Shown here: positions 7,859 through 15,397 of the stretch, piece by piece
Numbering within the stretch: the first letter of the stretch is position 1
Layout: each line of letters opens with the position of its first letter
DNA from: Tenacibaculum agarivorans
Lineage (GTDB): Bacteria; Bacteroidota; Bacteroidia; Flavobacteriales; Flavobacteriaceae
Length of the DNA stretch: 64,000 nucleotides
Direction of reading: 5' to 3'
Assembly: GCF_001936575.1 (NCBI RefSeq)
Contig: NZ_MSMP01000002.1
Coordinates: 124,001-188,000, forward strand
Notes under the pieces: model-generated
Databases searched by the model: none
What the model was told of the DNA's origin: nothing
What the model saw: the letters and a program-made list of their open reading frames with translations, nothing else
Translations under genes and position numbers: made by a program

Positions 7859-9301
7859 TTACTTTTTCGATAATGGGTAATCAAAAGTAAAAGATGATGG
7901 TTGGGGCTGACATTGTTTGGTTGGAGGTATAATATTTACATGTTGTTTTTTCATAATCTCATTTACACTGTAAAGAAGACTCCTTTTAGCTCCTCCTTGT
8001 TTATCCGATCCATCCCTGTGAAGATTTTCAGTAGCTAATCTGTTTCCTATTTTGTATTCGATATAAGTATGCTTATACTTTCCTGTTTCATCAAAAGCTA
8101 TTGATATTTCTGCTCTAACCCCTTTTGTATAATCACTCAAATAAGATTCCTGTAAACGCTTAGCTTCTTTTATAAAAGCTGGTTGTTTACTAATTATATT
8201 CTTTAAGTAAGTATTGATCTCTTTAGTATCGGGAGAATTATTTACCAGTAATGTAGCTTTTTCGTTGTTTTTATCACAATTTAAACGAGTATACCAAGTA
8301 TTAATAGGATTTATAAGGTAGGTTTTACCACCAGAAATAACTGCTCTTAAATCCTGTAAGAAAAAGAAATATTGATTGCTTTCTTTCAATACTTTAAATT
8401 GCTGTGCTTCGTTCTGTGGAACTTGAACAGTATAGGTTTTATTTACATAAGGTTTTAGAACATTATTTTCGTTTTTAAATCGAACAACAATAGTGAATTC
8501 TTGTTTCTCAGCATTATATTTCAAGTCTTTAATGTAATTTCGATTGTCTGAATATTTAGCTAACATAGGAGGATATCTTTTGATAAACTCATTGCTTCCT
8601 TTTCTTTTTTTTACTTTACTTTTTTGACTAGCACAAGCTTTTAAAGCTTTATCAAAAGGGATTTCTATTTTTGCTATACGTTGATCTATTTCTTTTGTAG
8701 CTTCCTTCTCAAGAGCTTCGTACTTATTCTTTCTAGCTTTGTATTGTGTTTTGGTTTCAAACTCTGTTTTCGGCTTCATCAATTCACGATGCTCAGGAAT
8801 GAAAGTTTTTAATATTTTACTTTTTTTACCCCAACGAACTAAGTATCTACTTACTATTTTATTTTTCTGTTGCTCATCTTCAATAAGTCGAATTAATTTC
8901 GAATATGATTTTTTAGTTACTGATTTATATAATTCTATTTCCTTAAGAATTTTAGGATTGGTACTAGTGAGATAATTTAAGCGAATTAAACTATCTGTTT
9001 CATTTTGTAATTTTTCTAACTTTTTAGCTAGCTTATTACGTCCTAAATATTTGTATTCCTTATTAAAATATAGATATTTCTTTGCAGCCATACTAAAATA
9101 TCTATTGGCACGATCTGGTTTATTTTCTCTAAGTAAGTAATATCCTATATTAAGATATTCATTATAATGTAAATCGTTTTTCCTTGCTTTACTCATTAAG
9201 TCTAATGCTTTACTTGAACTTAACGTAGTAGTTTGTTTCTGTGCTGTTATTGGAGTTATAACAATAAGTGCTAAGAGTAATCCCCAAAATAAATGTTTCA
9301 T
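7859..9301 (-). CDS. Secreted protein of unknown function, 480 aa
   Basis: The product has a signal peptide (residues 1-20, cleaved near ITAQ). A helical, TPR-like part covers about residues 30-105 (YLNIGYYLLRENKPDRANRYFSMAAKKY). A Lys/Glu-rich helical middle follows at about 105-230, and a beta-rich C-terminal half contains YIKDLKYNAEKQEFTIVVRF and RAEISIAFDETGKYKHTYIEYKI. The ending resembles a folded periplasmic domain but no catalytic motif is visible. It is alone on the minus strand and shares the terminator of the CBASS operon. I do not recognise a family. Confidence 0.65.
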   Translation of the reverse strand: MKHLFWGLLLALIVITPITAQKQTTTLSSSKALDLMSKARKNDLHYNEYLNIGYYLLRENKPDRANRYFSMAAKKYLYFNKEYKYLGRNKLAKKLEKLQNETDSLIRLNYLTSTNPKILKEIELYKSVTKKSYSKLIRLIEDEQQKNKIVSRYLVRWGKKSKILKTFIPEHRELMKPKTEFETKTQYKARKNKYEALEKEATKEIDQRIAKIEIPFDKALKACASQKSKVKKRKGSNEFIKRYPPMLAKYSDNRNYIKDLKYNAEKQEFTIVVRFKNENNVLKPYVNKTYTVQVPQNEAQQFKVLKESNQYFFFLQDLRAVISGGKTYLINPINTWYTRLNCDKNNEKATLLVNNSPDTKEINTYLKNIISKQPAFIKEAKRLQESYLSDYTKGVRAEISIAFDETGKYKHTYIEYKIGNRLATENLHRDGSDKQGGAKRSLLYSVNEIMKKQHVNIIPPTKQCQPQPSSFTFDYPLSKK

Positions 9302-9726
9302 AAGATGAAGTTTTATTGCTTTTTGGGATTCTTAAAAGCGTATTAAAAATAGATTAAATTGAAAATTAAAATAACAAAGAAGGTGTGAATCCCAACTAAA
9401 TCAGCTAGTTCAGGTACTTCGCCTAAAGAAACCCAAGAGGACTGAAAATAGTTATAGGGAAAACACACCCAAATAGATGTATAGCCCTACTATTATCTTC
9501 CTCTTATTATATTGAACTTTGGCGAAGTTTTGAACTAGAGAATGAATAGTAACACGTTAATTGTTACGTTTATATGTCGTTTGTTTTATATTCTTATAAA
9601 ATCAGATATTTATTTTTCAATGAAATTCAAAGATATATTTTTTTCATTAGGGAATGAAACATAAAAAAGCAAAACCCCGTTCAGATGAACGAGGTTTCTA
9701 AATTGAGAAGTGGCGAAGTACCTGAA
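9302..9726. other. Gene-free stretch with three copies of a 17-mer
   Basis: No coding sequence longer than about 15 codons is visible. The stretch carries an inverted 17-mer pair and a degenerate third copy (listed separately), a minus-strand terminator at 9672-9697, and a GC-richer part at about 9420-9495. It could hold a small RNA, but nothing decides that. Confidence 0.4.
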
Positions 9727-9728
9727 CT
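9407..9728. repeat. 17-bp inverted repeat pair with a third degenerate copy
   Basis: The 17-mer AGTTCAGGTACTTCGCC at 9407-9423 is repeated exactly, inverted, at 9712-9728. A degenerate copy in the orientation of the right-hand one, GGCGAAGTTTTGAACTA, is at 9521-9537. The right copy overlaps the stop codon of the 141-aa gene (9727-9729). The 322-bp span shows no transposase. Confidence 0.7.
9672..9697 (-). terminator. Terminator of the 9727-10152 gene
   Basis: A 12-bp stem (9672-9683 with 9686-9697) whose one imperfect pair is G-U only when read on the minus strand, followed on that strand by GGGGTTTTGCTTTTTT-like sequence. It sits 30 bases beyond the stop of the minus-strand gene. Confidence 0.8.
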
Positions 9729-10152
9729 ATAACTCAAAGGTTATTAATTGCTTCTCAATCTGTTTCTTTCTCTCCTCTAAGGTGTTCCTAAGGAAATTAG
9801 TTACCATGTGGATAAGGTTTGTGTTTGTAGTCATAAAAGAAAGTTTTTGTGAATCTACGATCTCGAAACTTGCAGAATCAGATTGATTGTACTTGAATTT
9901 ATTCAGTTCTGAAAGTGTACTTGTTAAACGTTCTCTTTGATGTGCTAAACCTTTCATTTGTTCAAATTTCAACATACGATCATCTAAGTTTACCACTGGT
10001 TTTGGTGGTTCAGGAGTGTTTGTAATTTCGTCTTTAGTAATTGGACTTGTTGGCTCTCCTATAGCTTCTTTTGCTAATTTTTTTTGAACAGTTTTCTTTG
10101 TTGAAGTAGTCTTTTTTGCTGTTCCATTTTGTTTTACTGTAGCTGTTGCCAT
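9727..10152 (-). CDS. Conjugative-element-type hypothetical protein with basic N-terminus, 141 aa
   Basis: The first 35 residues are low-complexity Lys/Thr/Ala (MATATVKQNGTAKKTTSTKK). A Pro-rich linker (NTPEPPKPVV) follows, then a coiled-coil-like C-terminal part (residues 57-141, LDDRMLKFEQMKGLAHQRERL...RNTLEERKKQIEKQL). Proteins of this shape are common in Bacteroidetes plasmids and conjugative elements and have no known function; this recollection is not checked by search. The basic tail might bind nucleic acid. It has its own terminator and a long structured 5' region. Confidence 0.6.
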   Translation of the reverse strand: MATATVKQNGTAKKTTSTKKTVQKKLAKEAIGEPTSPITKDEITNTPEPPKPVVNLDDRMLKFEQMKGLAHQRERLTSTLSELNKFKYNQSDSASFEIVDSQKLSFMTTNTNLIHMVTNFLRNTLEERKKQIEKQLITFEL

Positions 10153-10255
10153 GATTCTAAAATTTTTAAATTAAACATTATTCTTTGTGATGATGCCTGT
10201 TATATAGAGTGGTATCAAACACATGCGAAACACAGTTGCTAGCGGATGAAAATAG

Positions 10256-10318
10256 ACAAGTCTTGGGCGGCTATTTTTCGGAGAAAAATGTTCGACAACA
10301 TGAAATGCTTGGACTTGT
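10256..10318. ncRNA. Candidate structured RNA or oriT-like element
   Basis: An outer stem ACAAGTC (10256-10262) / GACTTGT (10312-10318) encloses a perfect 7-bp hairpin ATTTTTC-GGA-GAAAAAT (10273-10289) and a second hairpin ATGTT-CGAC-AACAT (10288-10301) that competes with it for two bases. The hairpins are mutually exclusive at their edge, as in a switch. The strand cannot be settled. It lies 100-165 bases upstream of the 141-aa gene on the minus strand. About 15 bases to its right is CTATCTTGC, a 9-mer also present at 1345-1353 in the other hairpin cluster. Confidence 0.35.
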
Positions 10319-10437
10319 AAGAGGTGGAGGGAGGCAACTATCTTGCGTGTGTTTGTATCCATTCATAACAGGTGTTAAACAAATTGTTTCATTGAAAATA
10401 TAATGATGGTAAAAGCTTCTCCAATAATGAATAGTAA

Positions 10438-10462
10438 AAAGAGACTTACAAGAAGTCTCTTT
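10438..10462 (-). terminator. Terminator of the 10486-10854 gene
   Basis: Perfect 10-bp stem AAAGAGACTT / AAGTCTCTTT with a 5-base loop. On the minus strand it is followed by TTTTTACTATT. It lies 23 bases beyond the stop of the 122-aa gene. Confidence 0.85.
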
Positions 10463-10485
10463 AGAAATAAAAAAGAAGTTTAGAA

Positions 10486-10854
10486 CTAAATATCAAGTCC
10501 TAATTCACAAGTTAATTGATAAGCTACTTGCTCAAAAGCAAACCAAGCAAGGTAGTTTTTGATTTGATGTGGAATATTTAATGGAGTTCCTGTAGCTTCT
10601 TCAAACTCAGATTTAAGTTCAATGATTTCTTCGTAGTAAGTGTCAAAAAATGCTTCGGTATCTGCATAATATGTTAGTGACGGAATCATTCCAGAAATAC
10701 AACCATGTTCGGCTAAATGTGCAAAGAAACCTTTAGTGTCATTGTAGCCACTAGATAAAGCTTCATTGATAACAAAAGCTTTGATAGTTTGAGGATTGTT
10801 TTCTGCAATTTCCTGTAATCTTTGAACTAAACTGTTTGGATTTGATGTACTCAT
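10486..10854 (-). CDS. Small acidic protein typical of Bacteroidetes conjugative elements (DUF7222-like)
   Basis: A 122-aa acidic, soluble protein with the segments ALSSGYNDTKGFFAHLAEHGC, SGMIPSLTYYADTEAFFDTYY and NYLAWFAFEQVAYQL. I recall this pattern as a conserved domain (DUF7222) in plasmid and conjugative-transposon regions of Bacteroidetes; the number is from memory. Such genes often lie near early-transfer or anti-restriction genes, but their function is unknown. It is flanked by a terminator at its 3' end and a long hairpin (10907-10945) before its start. Confidence 0.65.
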   Translation of the reverse strand: MSTSNPNSLVQRLQEIAENNPQTIKAFVINEALSSGYNDTKGFFAHLAEHGCISGMIPSLTYYADTEAFFDTYYEEIIELKSEFEEATGTPLNIPHQIKNYLAWFAFEQVAYQLTCELGLDI

Positions 10855-10906
10855 GATAATAAGAATTTAAGTTAAATACATCAGGCGTTACATTATGAAA
10901 GGAGAC

Positions 10907-10945
10907 AAAAATCAAGGAGGAATGACAGGCAAGTCCTTGATTTTT
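10907..10945. other. Long inverted repeat upstream of the 122-aa gene
   Basis: A perfect 12-bp stem AAAAATCAAGGA (10907-10918) / TCCTTGATTTTT (10934-10945) with a 15-base loop. On either strand it ends in a T run, so it can act as a terminator. It lies 53 bases before the minus-strand start at 10854 and no gene ends near it, so a leader attenuator, the end of a lost gene, or the edge of the element are open. Confidence 0.5.
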
Positions 10946-11091
10946 GATAGACTGGAATAATAGCTTTGGATGTATTTACAGATTCTTTGAAATGAGTGAA
11001 TTAAACAGTTAGTTTAATAAGATGAAATTTCTTCCGAAAAATATCTGAAAGTACTGCGGTTAGTAATGTTTTTTATATATTTGAAGGAGCT

Positions 11092-12750
11092 ATGATGTAT
11101 CAGAATACATACCGTAATTTTTTGTTTTTTGGAGGTATACCACCAAAAAAATGCAACCGTTTAAAAAAAATTGACGATAACTATACCTATGATGCTTTAA
11201 ACCGAATTACACAAGCAATTGATAATACAGGGAAATATGATTTACAAAGTGTATTGTATGATAAAAACGGAAATATTACTCAATTGATAAGAAATGGGCA
11301 CACTAATGCTTCTGCCACTTCATTTTTTGTAATGGACTATTTAACTTATACTTATGATGATGGAAACAAGTTGAATAAAGTAGTAGATATTGCAAATAAA
11401 ACCTTTGGGTTTAAAGATGGCAATAGTTCAGGTAATGATTATAGTTACGATGCCAATGGAAATATGACCGTTGACAGAAACAAAGGAATTACAGGTATTA
11501 CCTACAATCACTTAAACTTACCGACTAGAGTAACTATAAATGGTAAAAATATTGATTATACCTATGATGCTACTGGAATGAAATTAAGTAAGACTGTAGA
11601 AAATATAACTACTGATTATGCAAGTGGGTATATCTATGAAAATAATGAATTACAGTTCTTTAATCATGCAGAAGGATACATAAGTCCTGAACTTGTTTCA
11701 GGATCCCTAAAGTTTGATTACGTATACCAATACAAAGACCATTTGGGTAACGTTCGACTCTCGTACACTGACGCTAATAACGATGGGCAAATAGTACAGA
11801 GTGAAATTATAGAAGAATCCAATTATTATCCTTTTGGACTTAAACATAAAGGCTATAATGACGTAGTTCAGCCGCATGGAAACTCTACAGCTCAGAAGTT
11901 TGGGTTTGGAGGAAAGGAACTTAATGAAGAACTTGGACTTGAATGGCATGATTTTGATGCTAGAAATTATGATGCTTCTTTAGGGAGGTGGATGAACCTT
12001 GATCCACTTGCGGAACAAATGAGAAGACACTCACCATATAATTACGCATTTAATAATCCTATTTATTACATTGATCCTGATGGCATGTCACCGCAAGATA
12101 TTATTCTGGACTCTAAGATGTCTAAAACAGAGAGAAAAACTATTTTAGCAGATTTACAAAAACTTACAGATGATAAACTAACAATGGATGGTAATAAAGT
12201 TATTATTGCTAAAAAAAATAAAGGAAAAAAAGAAAACGGAACAGGTCTAATTAGAGATTTAATTGGTCATGATAAAACTGTTACTATAAAAGTTAGTAAT
12301 ACAGATCAAGGAGCACACGAAGAAGCTGTTAATGAATCAGATTCTACGAATGGAACAGGTTCAGATAGTATAGTTACTATAGGCTCTTTTAGTATGGCAG
12401 ATGATTTAAAAACCGAACAGTATAAGCTATATGATGGTATTCTTATGCCCTTAGTAGAAGATCAGAATACAGGTCAATCTGTTAATGAGGAAATGCCTAA
12501 CGAAATTGCTTTAGGACACGAGTTAGCACATTCTCTAGCTACTCTAGATGGTGCTTCTGTTTCACTAGACAAGACAGCTATGTATCGATATAGAGGAAAA
12601 GATGGCAAGTTTAAAACAGAATGGGCAAGAACTGAAGAACTTTATACAACAGGTATTTATAGTAGACCTTCAACATCAAAGCGTAGTAAATACTATTCAG
12701 AAAATGACCTAAGAAAAGATAGAGGAATGAATAAAAGAATTAAATACTAG
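11092..12750 (+). CDS. Orphan RHS C-terminal fragment with M91-like metallopeptidase toxin domain
   Basis: The 552-aa product starts abruptly inside RHS/YD repeats (YTYDALNRITQA) after a short unrelated lead, and has no signal peptide, so it looks 5'-truncated. The RHS core closes with DHLGNVRLSY, YYPFGLKHKGYN and ARNYDASLGRWMNLDPLAE. After the PDGMSPQD junction comes a unique C-terminal part with the zinc motif HELAH (476-480) and a downstream EE pair (RTEELYTTG), as in M91/NleD-like effector peptidases. Such tips are toxins released from RHS shells. A small lipoprotein gene follows 4 bases later and is the natural immunity candidate. The same RHS core type is present full length at 47894-53782. 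Whether it is expressed alone is unclear. Confidence 0.75.
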   Translation: MMYQNTYRNFLFFGGIPPKKCNRLKKIDDNYTYDALNRITQAIDNTGKYDLQSVLYDKNGNITQLIRNGHTNASATSFFVMDYLTYTYDDGNKLNKVVDIANKTFGFKDGNSSGNDYSYDANGNMTVDRNKGITGITYNHLNLPTRVTINGKNIDYTYDATGMKLSKTVENITTDYASGYIYENNELQFFNHAEGYISPELVSGSLKFDYVYQYKDHLGNVRLSYTDANNDGQIVQSEIIEESNYYPFGLKHKGYNDVVQPHGNSTAQKFGFGGKELNEELGLEWHDFDARNYDASLGRWMNLDPLAEQMRRHSPYNYAFNNPIYYIDPDGMSPQDIILDSKMSKTERKTILADLQKLTDDKLTMDGNKVIIAKKNKGKKENGTGLIRDLIGHDKTVTIKVSNTDQGAHEEAVNESDSTNGTGSDSIVTIGSFSMADDLKTEQYKLYDGILMPLVEDQNTGQSVNEEMPNEIALGHELAHSLATLDGASVSLDKTAMYRYRGKDGKFKTEWARTEELYTTGIYSRPSTSKRSKYYSENDLRKDRGMNKRIKY

Positions 12751-12753
12751 ATT

Positions 12754-13203
12754 ATGAAATTAATAAATGTTTTTGTGGCACTATTATTATGTTCATTTAT
12801 AAGTTGTAAAAGTGAAAAGACAAATAGGGTTTTTTATGCAAATTATGGTTGCGCTCATGTTTTTGAGTTTTCGGAAGATGGATATGGAACTTTAAAGGTA
12901 GGGGAATATGAAATCGATCTAGATGATGCAGGTAGTAATATTTATAATGTTAAATTGGAAAGAGAATTTCGAATTATTGATTCCGATTTAAGTAGATTAA
13001 ATGAAATTTTAAAAAAAATAGAAAAAGAAAAAACAAATTTAAATAAAATAAAAAAGAAAGATGCTTGGTGTTTTGGTATAAACTTAAAAGGTAAACCTAA
13101 GGTCAGAACTTATGGAAATATGGTTGATTCTTATAATGAGATATTAAGAATTCTGCTTAAGAATGCTAAAGGTAAACCTAGTTTTGATTGCGCAGATTAC
13201 TAG
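12754..13203 (+). CDS. Small lipoprotein, candidate immunity protein for the RHS tip
   Basis: This 149-aa protein has a lipoprotein signal (VALLLCSFISC, lipid attachment at Cys19). A mixed domain follows, with a Lys-rich helix (LNEILKKIEKEKTNLNKIKKK). Three further cysteines lie in NYGCAHVF, DAWCFGI and the C-terminal FDCADY, and could pair in the periplasm. No family is recognised. The start is 4 bases after the stop of the RHS-toxin gene; that arrangement is typical of polymorphic toxin/immunity pairs and is the only support for the immunity role. Confidence 0.6.
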   Translation: MKLINVFVALLLCSFISCKSEKTNRVFYANYGCAHVFEFSEDGYGTLKVGEYEIDLDDAGSNIYNVKLEREFRIIDSDLSRLNEILKKIEKEKTNLNKIKKKDAWCFGINLKGKPKVRTYGNMVDSYNEILRILLKNAKGKPSFDCADY

Positions 13204-13380
13204 ATATTAAAAAGAAATATTTGAAGTGCGAATATTCTTTATTCGTAAAACCTTTTCAAATTATTGTTTTAAAAAACTGCTCGAGAAATCGGGCATGGCA
13301 CTCTCTACTTGAAACCGCGACAAAACGGTTCCAATATTGGGAATAGCCTATAAAATAACAGTTTATAAAAATCAGAACAT

Positions 13381-13416
13381 AAAAAGGGATATTCAAAACA
13401 CGAATATTCCCTTTTT
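13381..13416 (+). terminator. Terminator-like hairpin downstream of the RHS cassette
   Basis: Stem AAAAAGGGATATTC (13381-13394) / GAATATTCCCTTTTT (13402-13416) with one bulged base and a 7-base loop. It lies about 180 bases after the lipoprotein stop. Confidence 0.6.
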
Positions 13417-13458
13417 GTGTTTAGTAAAGGATTTTGCTACTCTAATAAGAATATATAG

Positions 13459-13542
13459 GTCATTACGATTGAGGAACGAAAGAAGTAATCTGTAAATAGA
13501 TTGGTAGATTACTTCATTTCACTACGTTTCATTCGCAATGAC
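13459..13542. repeat. Palindromic repeat (MITE/REP-like), copy 1
   Basis: An 84-bp nested inverted repeat. Outer arms are GTCATTACGA (13459-13468) and TCGCAATGAC (13533-13542), inner arms are GAAGTAATCT (13482-13491) and AGATTACTTC (13506-13515). The same outer and inner arms, with few changes, recur at 39395-39479. It abuts the transposase gene (16 bases from its stop). Confidence 0.75.
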
Positions 13543-13558
13543 TACTTTTTCTTTGCTA

Positions 13559-14848
13559 TTAAGAATTACAAGATATAGCAGAATCACAATCATTAAATTG
13601 CTGATTGATAATAATTCTCTGTTGTCTAGCTTCTAAAATTTGTTCCTTGAATCTATCTTTATCAGGGATTTTTCCTTGGGTAATTTCCATGGGCGTATAT
13701 CCATATAGTTCTGTAGGATATCTTTCATAATTATAATACTGAACAAATCGCTCTAAAGATTGTAAATGTGTTTGGGTATTTAAAGACAGTTTCCCATTCA
13801 TAAATTCTGTTTTATAAATACTATGTGTACTCTCTGACATGGAATTAGAAAAAGGAAAATCTTTCGTTTGAGCAGTAATTTTGGTGACTGTTGGTGGAGC
13901 TTGTATATTCTGAATCCAAGTTAACAGTTCTCCTTTATTTTCACTTCCCCCATCAGACAAAATATTAATGGGACTTACAGTGTTCAATAATTGATACTTA
14001 TCAAAGGTTTCTTGAAAAAGGTTTCTGATAAATTCACTACCTGCTTTTCCATCAGTAGAACTGTAGTGTAAAATAGTTTTAGAAAAATTATCTTTTATAA
14101 AAGCTACTTTTTGTATTCCATTTTCTTGAGTATGCACATTGGTAATATCTATATGTAACCATTCAAAAATACGAGAAGCTCTGAATCCTTTTTTCGATTT
14201 GTTTTTAAAACGTTTGGGCTTTTTGTATCCTAAAGCTGCTGCATATTTAAAAAAGGTAGATTTACCACAAGTAACCATATTATTGATAATTGCATGATAA
14301 TACAAAGTGGTTTTCGTTTTTCCAAAATGATCTGGATTCGTAACCAAATTTTCAATAGCTACAACTTCTTTAATTGTTAACTGATTTGGGTGTTGTTTGT
14401 AGCATTTCTGAAACGGACTTAACCCACAAATCAATTTTCTTTTTTGGGTGTAATACCAATCTTTAGAAACACCATAATATTTACAGGCAGTTATAATAGA
14501 TATTTTAGATAGTGAAGCTAAATGTTCAATCGAACTTACTATTTTAGAAGCATGTAATTGTAATAGTTTTTTATTATGAGCAAGTTCACCTAACATATTC
14601 AAATATCCTTTTCTAGTTTCTGCTAAAAATCGAAGTGATTTGAATAAGAATTTAGAAGCAAATACATCTTTTATAGCATCAAACTGTTCTATGTAATCAC
14701 TAGTCCAATCGTTGCCATAATAATTTTTATGAGCAAATTGTTTCCAATTGTATCGAGTAGTTTTTGGTATTTGTGCAATTTGATTTTTATCTAGCATTCC
14801 ACTAGTATATAAAATGATCACCAAAGGATGATAATTTCTTTTGTACAT
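13559..14848 (-). CDS. DDE transposase with integrase core (rve family)
   Basis: The 429-aa single reading frame has a helix-turn-helix-like N-terminal part (about 100-200) and an integrase core. The expected acidic triad is in WLHIDITNVH (Asp234), ILSDGGSEN (Asp299) and SMSESTHS (Glu339). A C-terminal part follows with YYNYERYPTELYGYTPME, as seen in IS3/IS481-type enzymes. All three catalytic residues are present, so it could be active. I found no clear terminal inverted repeats, and it is one open frame rather than the two-frame IS3 layout. The palindromic repeat at its 3' side may mark an insertion boundary. Confidence 0.8.
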   Translation of the reverse strand: MYKRNYHPLVIILYTSGMLDKNQIAQIPKTTRYNWKQFAHKNYYGNDWTSDYIEQFDAIKDVFASKFLFKSLRFLAETRKGYLNMLGELAHNKKLLQLHASKIVSSIEHLASLSKISIITACKYYGVSKDWYYTQKRKLICGLSPFQKCYKQHPNQLTIKEVVAIENLVTNPDHFGKTKTTLYYHAIINNMVTCGKSTFFKYAAALGYKKPKRFKNKSKKGFRASRIFEWLHIDITNVHTQENGIQKVAFIKDNFSKTILHYSSTDGKAGSEFIRNLFQETFDKYQLLNTVSPINILSDGGSENKGELLTWIQNIQAPPTVTKITAQTKDFPFSNSMSESTHSIYKTEFMNGKLSLNTQTHLQSLERFVQYYNYERYPTELYGYTPMEITQGKIPDKDRFKEQILEARQQRIIINQQFNDCDSAISCNS

Positions 14849-15055
14849 TTTTTCATAGCGTTTTGAGCCTGCGAATGTAAACGTTATTTTTTTAATTTTT
14901 TACTTGTTTTTATTACGGTAATCGGGTGGTAGTAATTTCTAATTGAGAACGTATAATAGATAATTAAATTCTTATCGAATTAAATTAGCATATCTTTTCT
15001 GTTGTGAATAAATTATTGTTATTTTTAGTAACTATTAACCTTTAAATTTAGAAAT

Positions 15056-15217
15056 ATGTTAAAAAAAGTAAGTCAATTAGGAAAATCGTTAGATAAAAAA
15101 GAACAACAATCTATAAATGGAGGTTTACGTTTTCCTATAGGTTGTGTAACAAGGCGAGATTGTTACTTTGTAGATTTTGCCTCAAGATGTGTTAACAGAA
15201 TATGTGTTTTTCTTTAA
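15056..15217 (+). CDS. Double-glycine leader peptide, bacteriocin/RiPP-like, 53 aa
   Basis: A short frame encodes a 23-residue leader (MLKKVSQLGKSLDKKEQQSI, then NGG) ending in Gly-Gly. A 30-residue basic core with four cysteines at residues 30, 36, 45 and 50 and an aromatic tail follows. The leader has the Leu/Lys-rich helix and Ile-Asn-Gly-Gly ending of peptides exported by C39-peptidase ABC transporters in Bacteroidetes. The core's cysteines could form two disulfides. No transporter, modification enzyme or immunity gene is seen nearby, so it would need a distant one. A terminator follows 68 bases later, supporting its transcription. Confidence 0.7.
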   Translation: MLKKVSQLGKSLDKKEQQSINGGLRFPIGCVTRRDCYFVDFASRCVNRICVFL

Positions 15218-15284
15218 ATACAATACACTAATAAATTAGACTTATCGCACGTTTGCATTATAGTCGGTAAGTAAACACTAAACT

Positions 15285-15318
15285 AAAAACCATGCTATTG
15301 TATAATAGTGTGGTTTTT
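15285..15318 (+). terminator. Terminator of the double-glycine peptide gene
   Basis: Stem AAAAACCA (15285-15292) / TGGTTTTT (15311-15318) enclosing a second paired block CTATT / AATAG. It ends in T residues, 68 bases after the peptide stop. Confidence 0.75.
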
Positions 15319-15366
15319 GTATTCTTATAAATAGTATCAATTAAAACTAGTTAGCTATATTTAAAA

Positions 15367-15397
15367 TGTAGCAAGGTTTGCTTATATTTGTAGCAAA
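15367..15397 (+). promoter_or_regulatory. Promoter and likely autoregulatory operator of the XRE-S24 gene
   Basis: A TATATTTG box (15383-15390), matching the Bacteroidetes TAnnTTTG -7 element, ends 6 bases before the ATG at 15397. Overlapping it are two direct copies of TGTAGCAA (15367-15374, 15390-15397) and a palindrome AGCAA-GGT-TTGCT (15370-15382). This arrangement fits repressor binding over its own promoter. A -33 TTTG at the right spacing is not convincing. The start codon would be nearly leaderless. Confidence 0.5.

Larger units (their letters stand above)
10153..10485. other. Gene-free stretch containing a highly structured segment
   Basis: I accept no coding sequence here; the short frames on both strands have no codon or family support. 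The centre (10256-10318) folds strongly on paper and is listed separately. The right end has a minus-strand terminator (10438-10462). The stretch is upstream of the 9727-10152 gene, so on the minus strand it would be its long 5' leader. Confidence 0.45.
13204..13558. other. Intergenic region between RHS cassette and transposase
   Basis: No gene was found in these 355 bases. A small hairpin at about 13310-13332 (GAAACCG / CGGTTCC) precedes a terminator (13381-13416) and a palindromic repeat (13459-13542), both listed separately. The sequence at 13284-13350 is more GC-rich than its surroundings and may be remnant DNA from a rearrangement. Confidence 0.4.

Noticed and set aside
10171..10403. Overlapping short frames on both strands upstream of the 141-aa gene
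   Set aside because: Neither shows conserved features, and the region is better explained as structured non-coding sequence.
13559..14848. Terminal inverted repeats of an insertion sequence around the transposase
   Set aside because: No matching ends were found at the expected positions, so only the transposase gene is reported.
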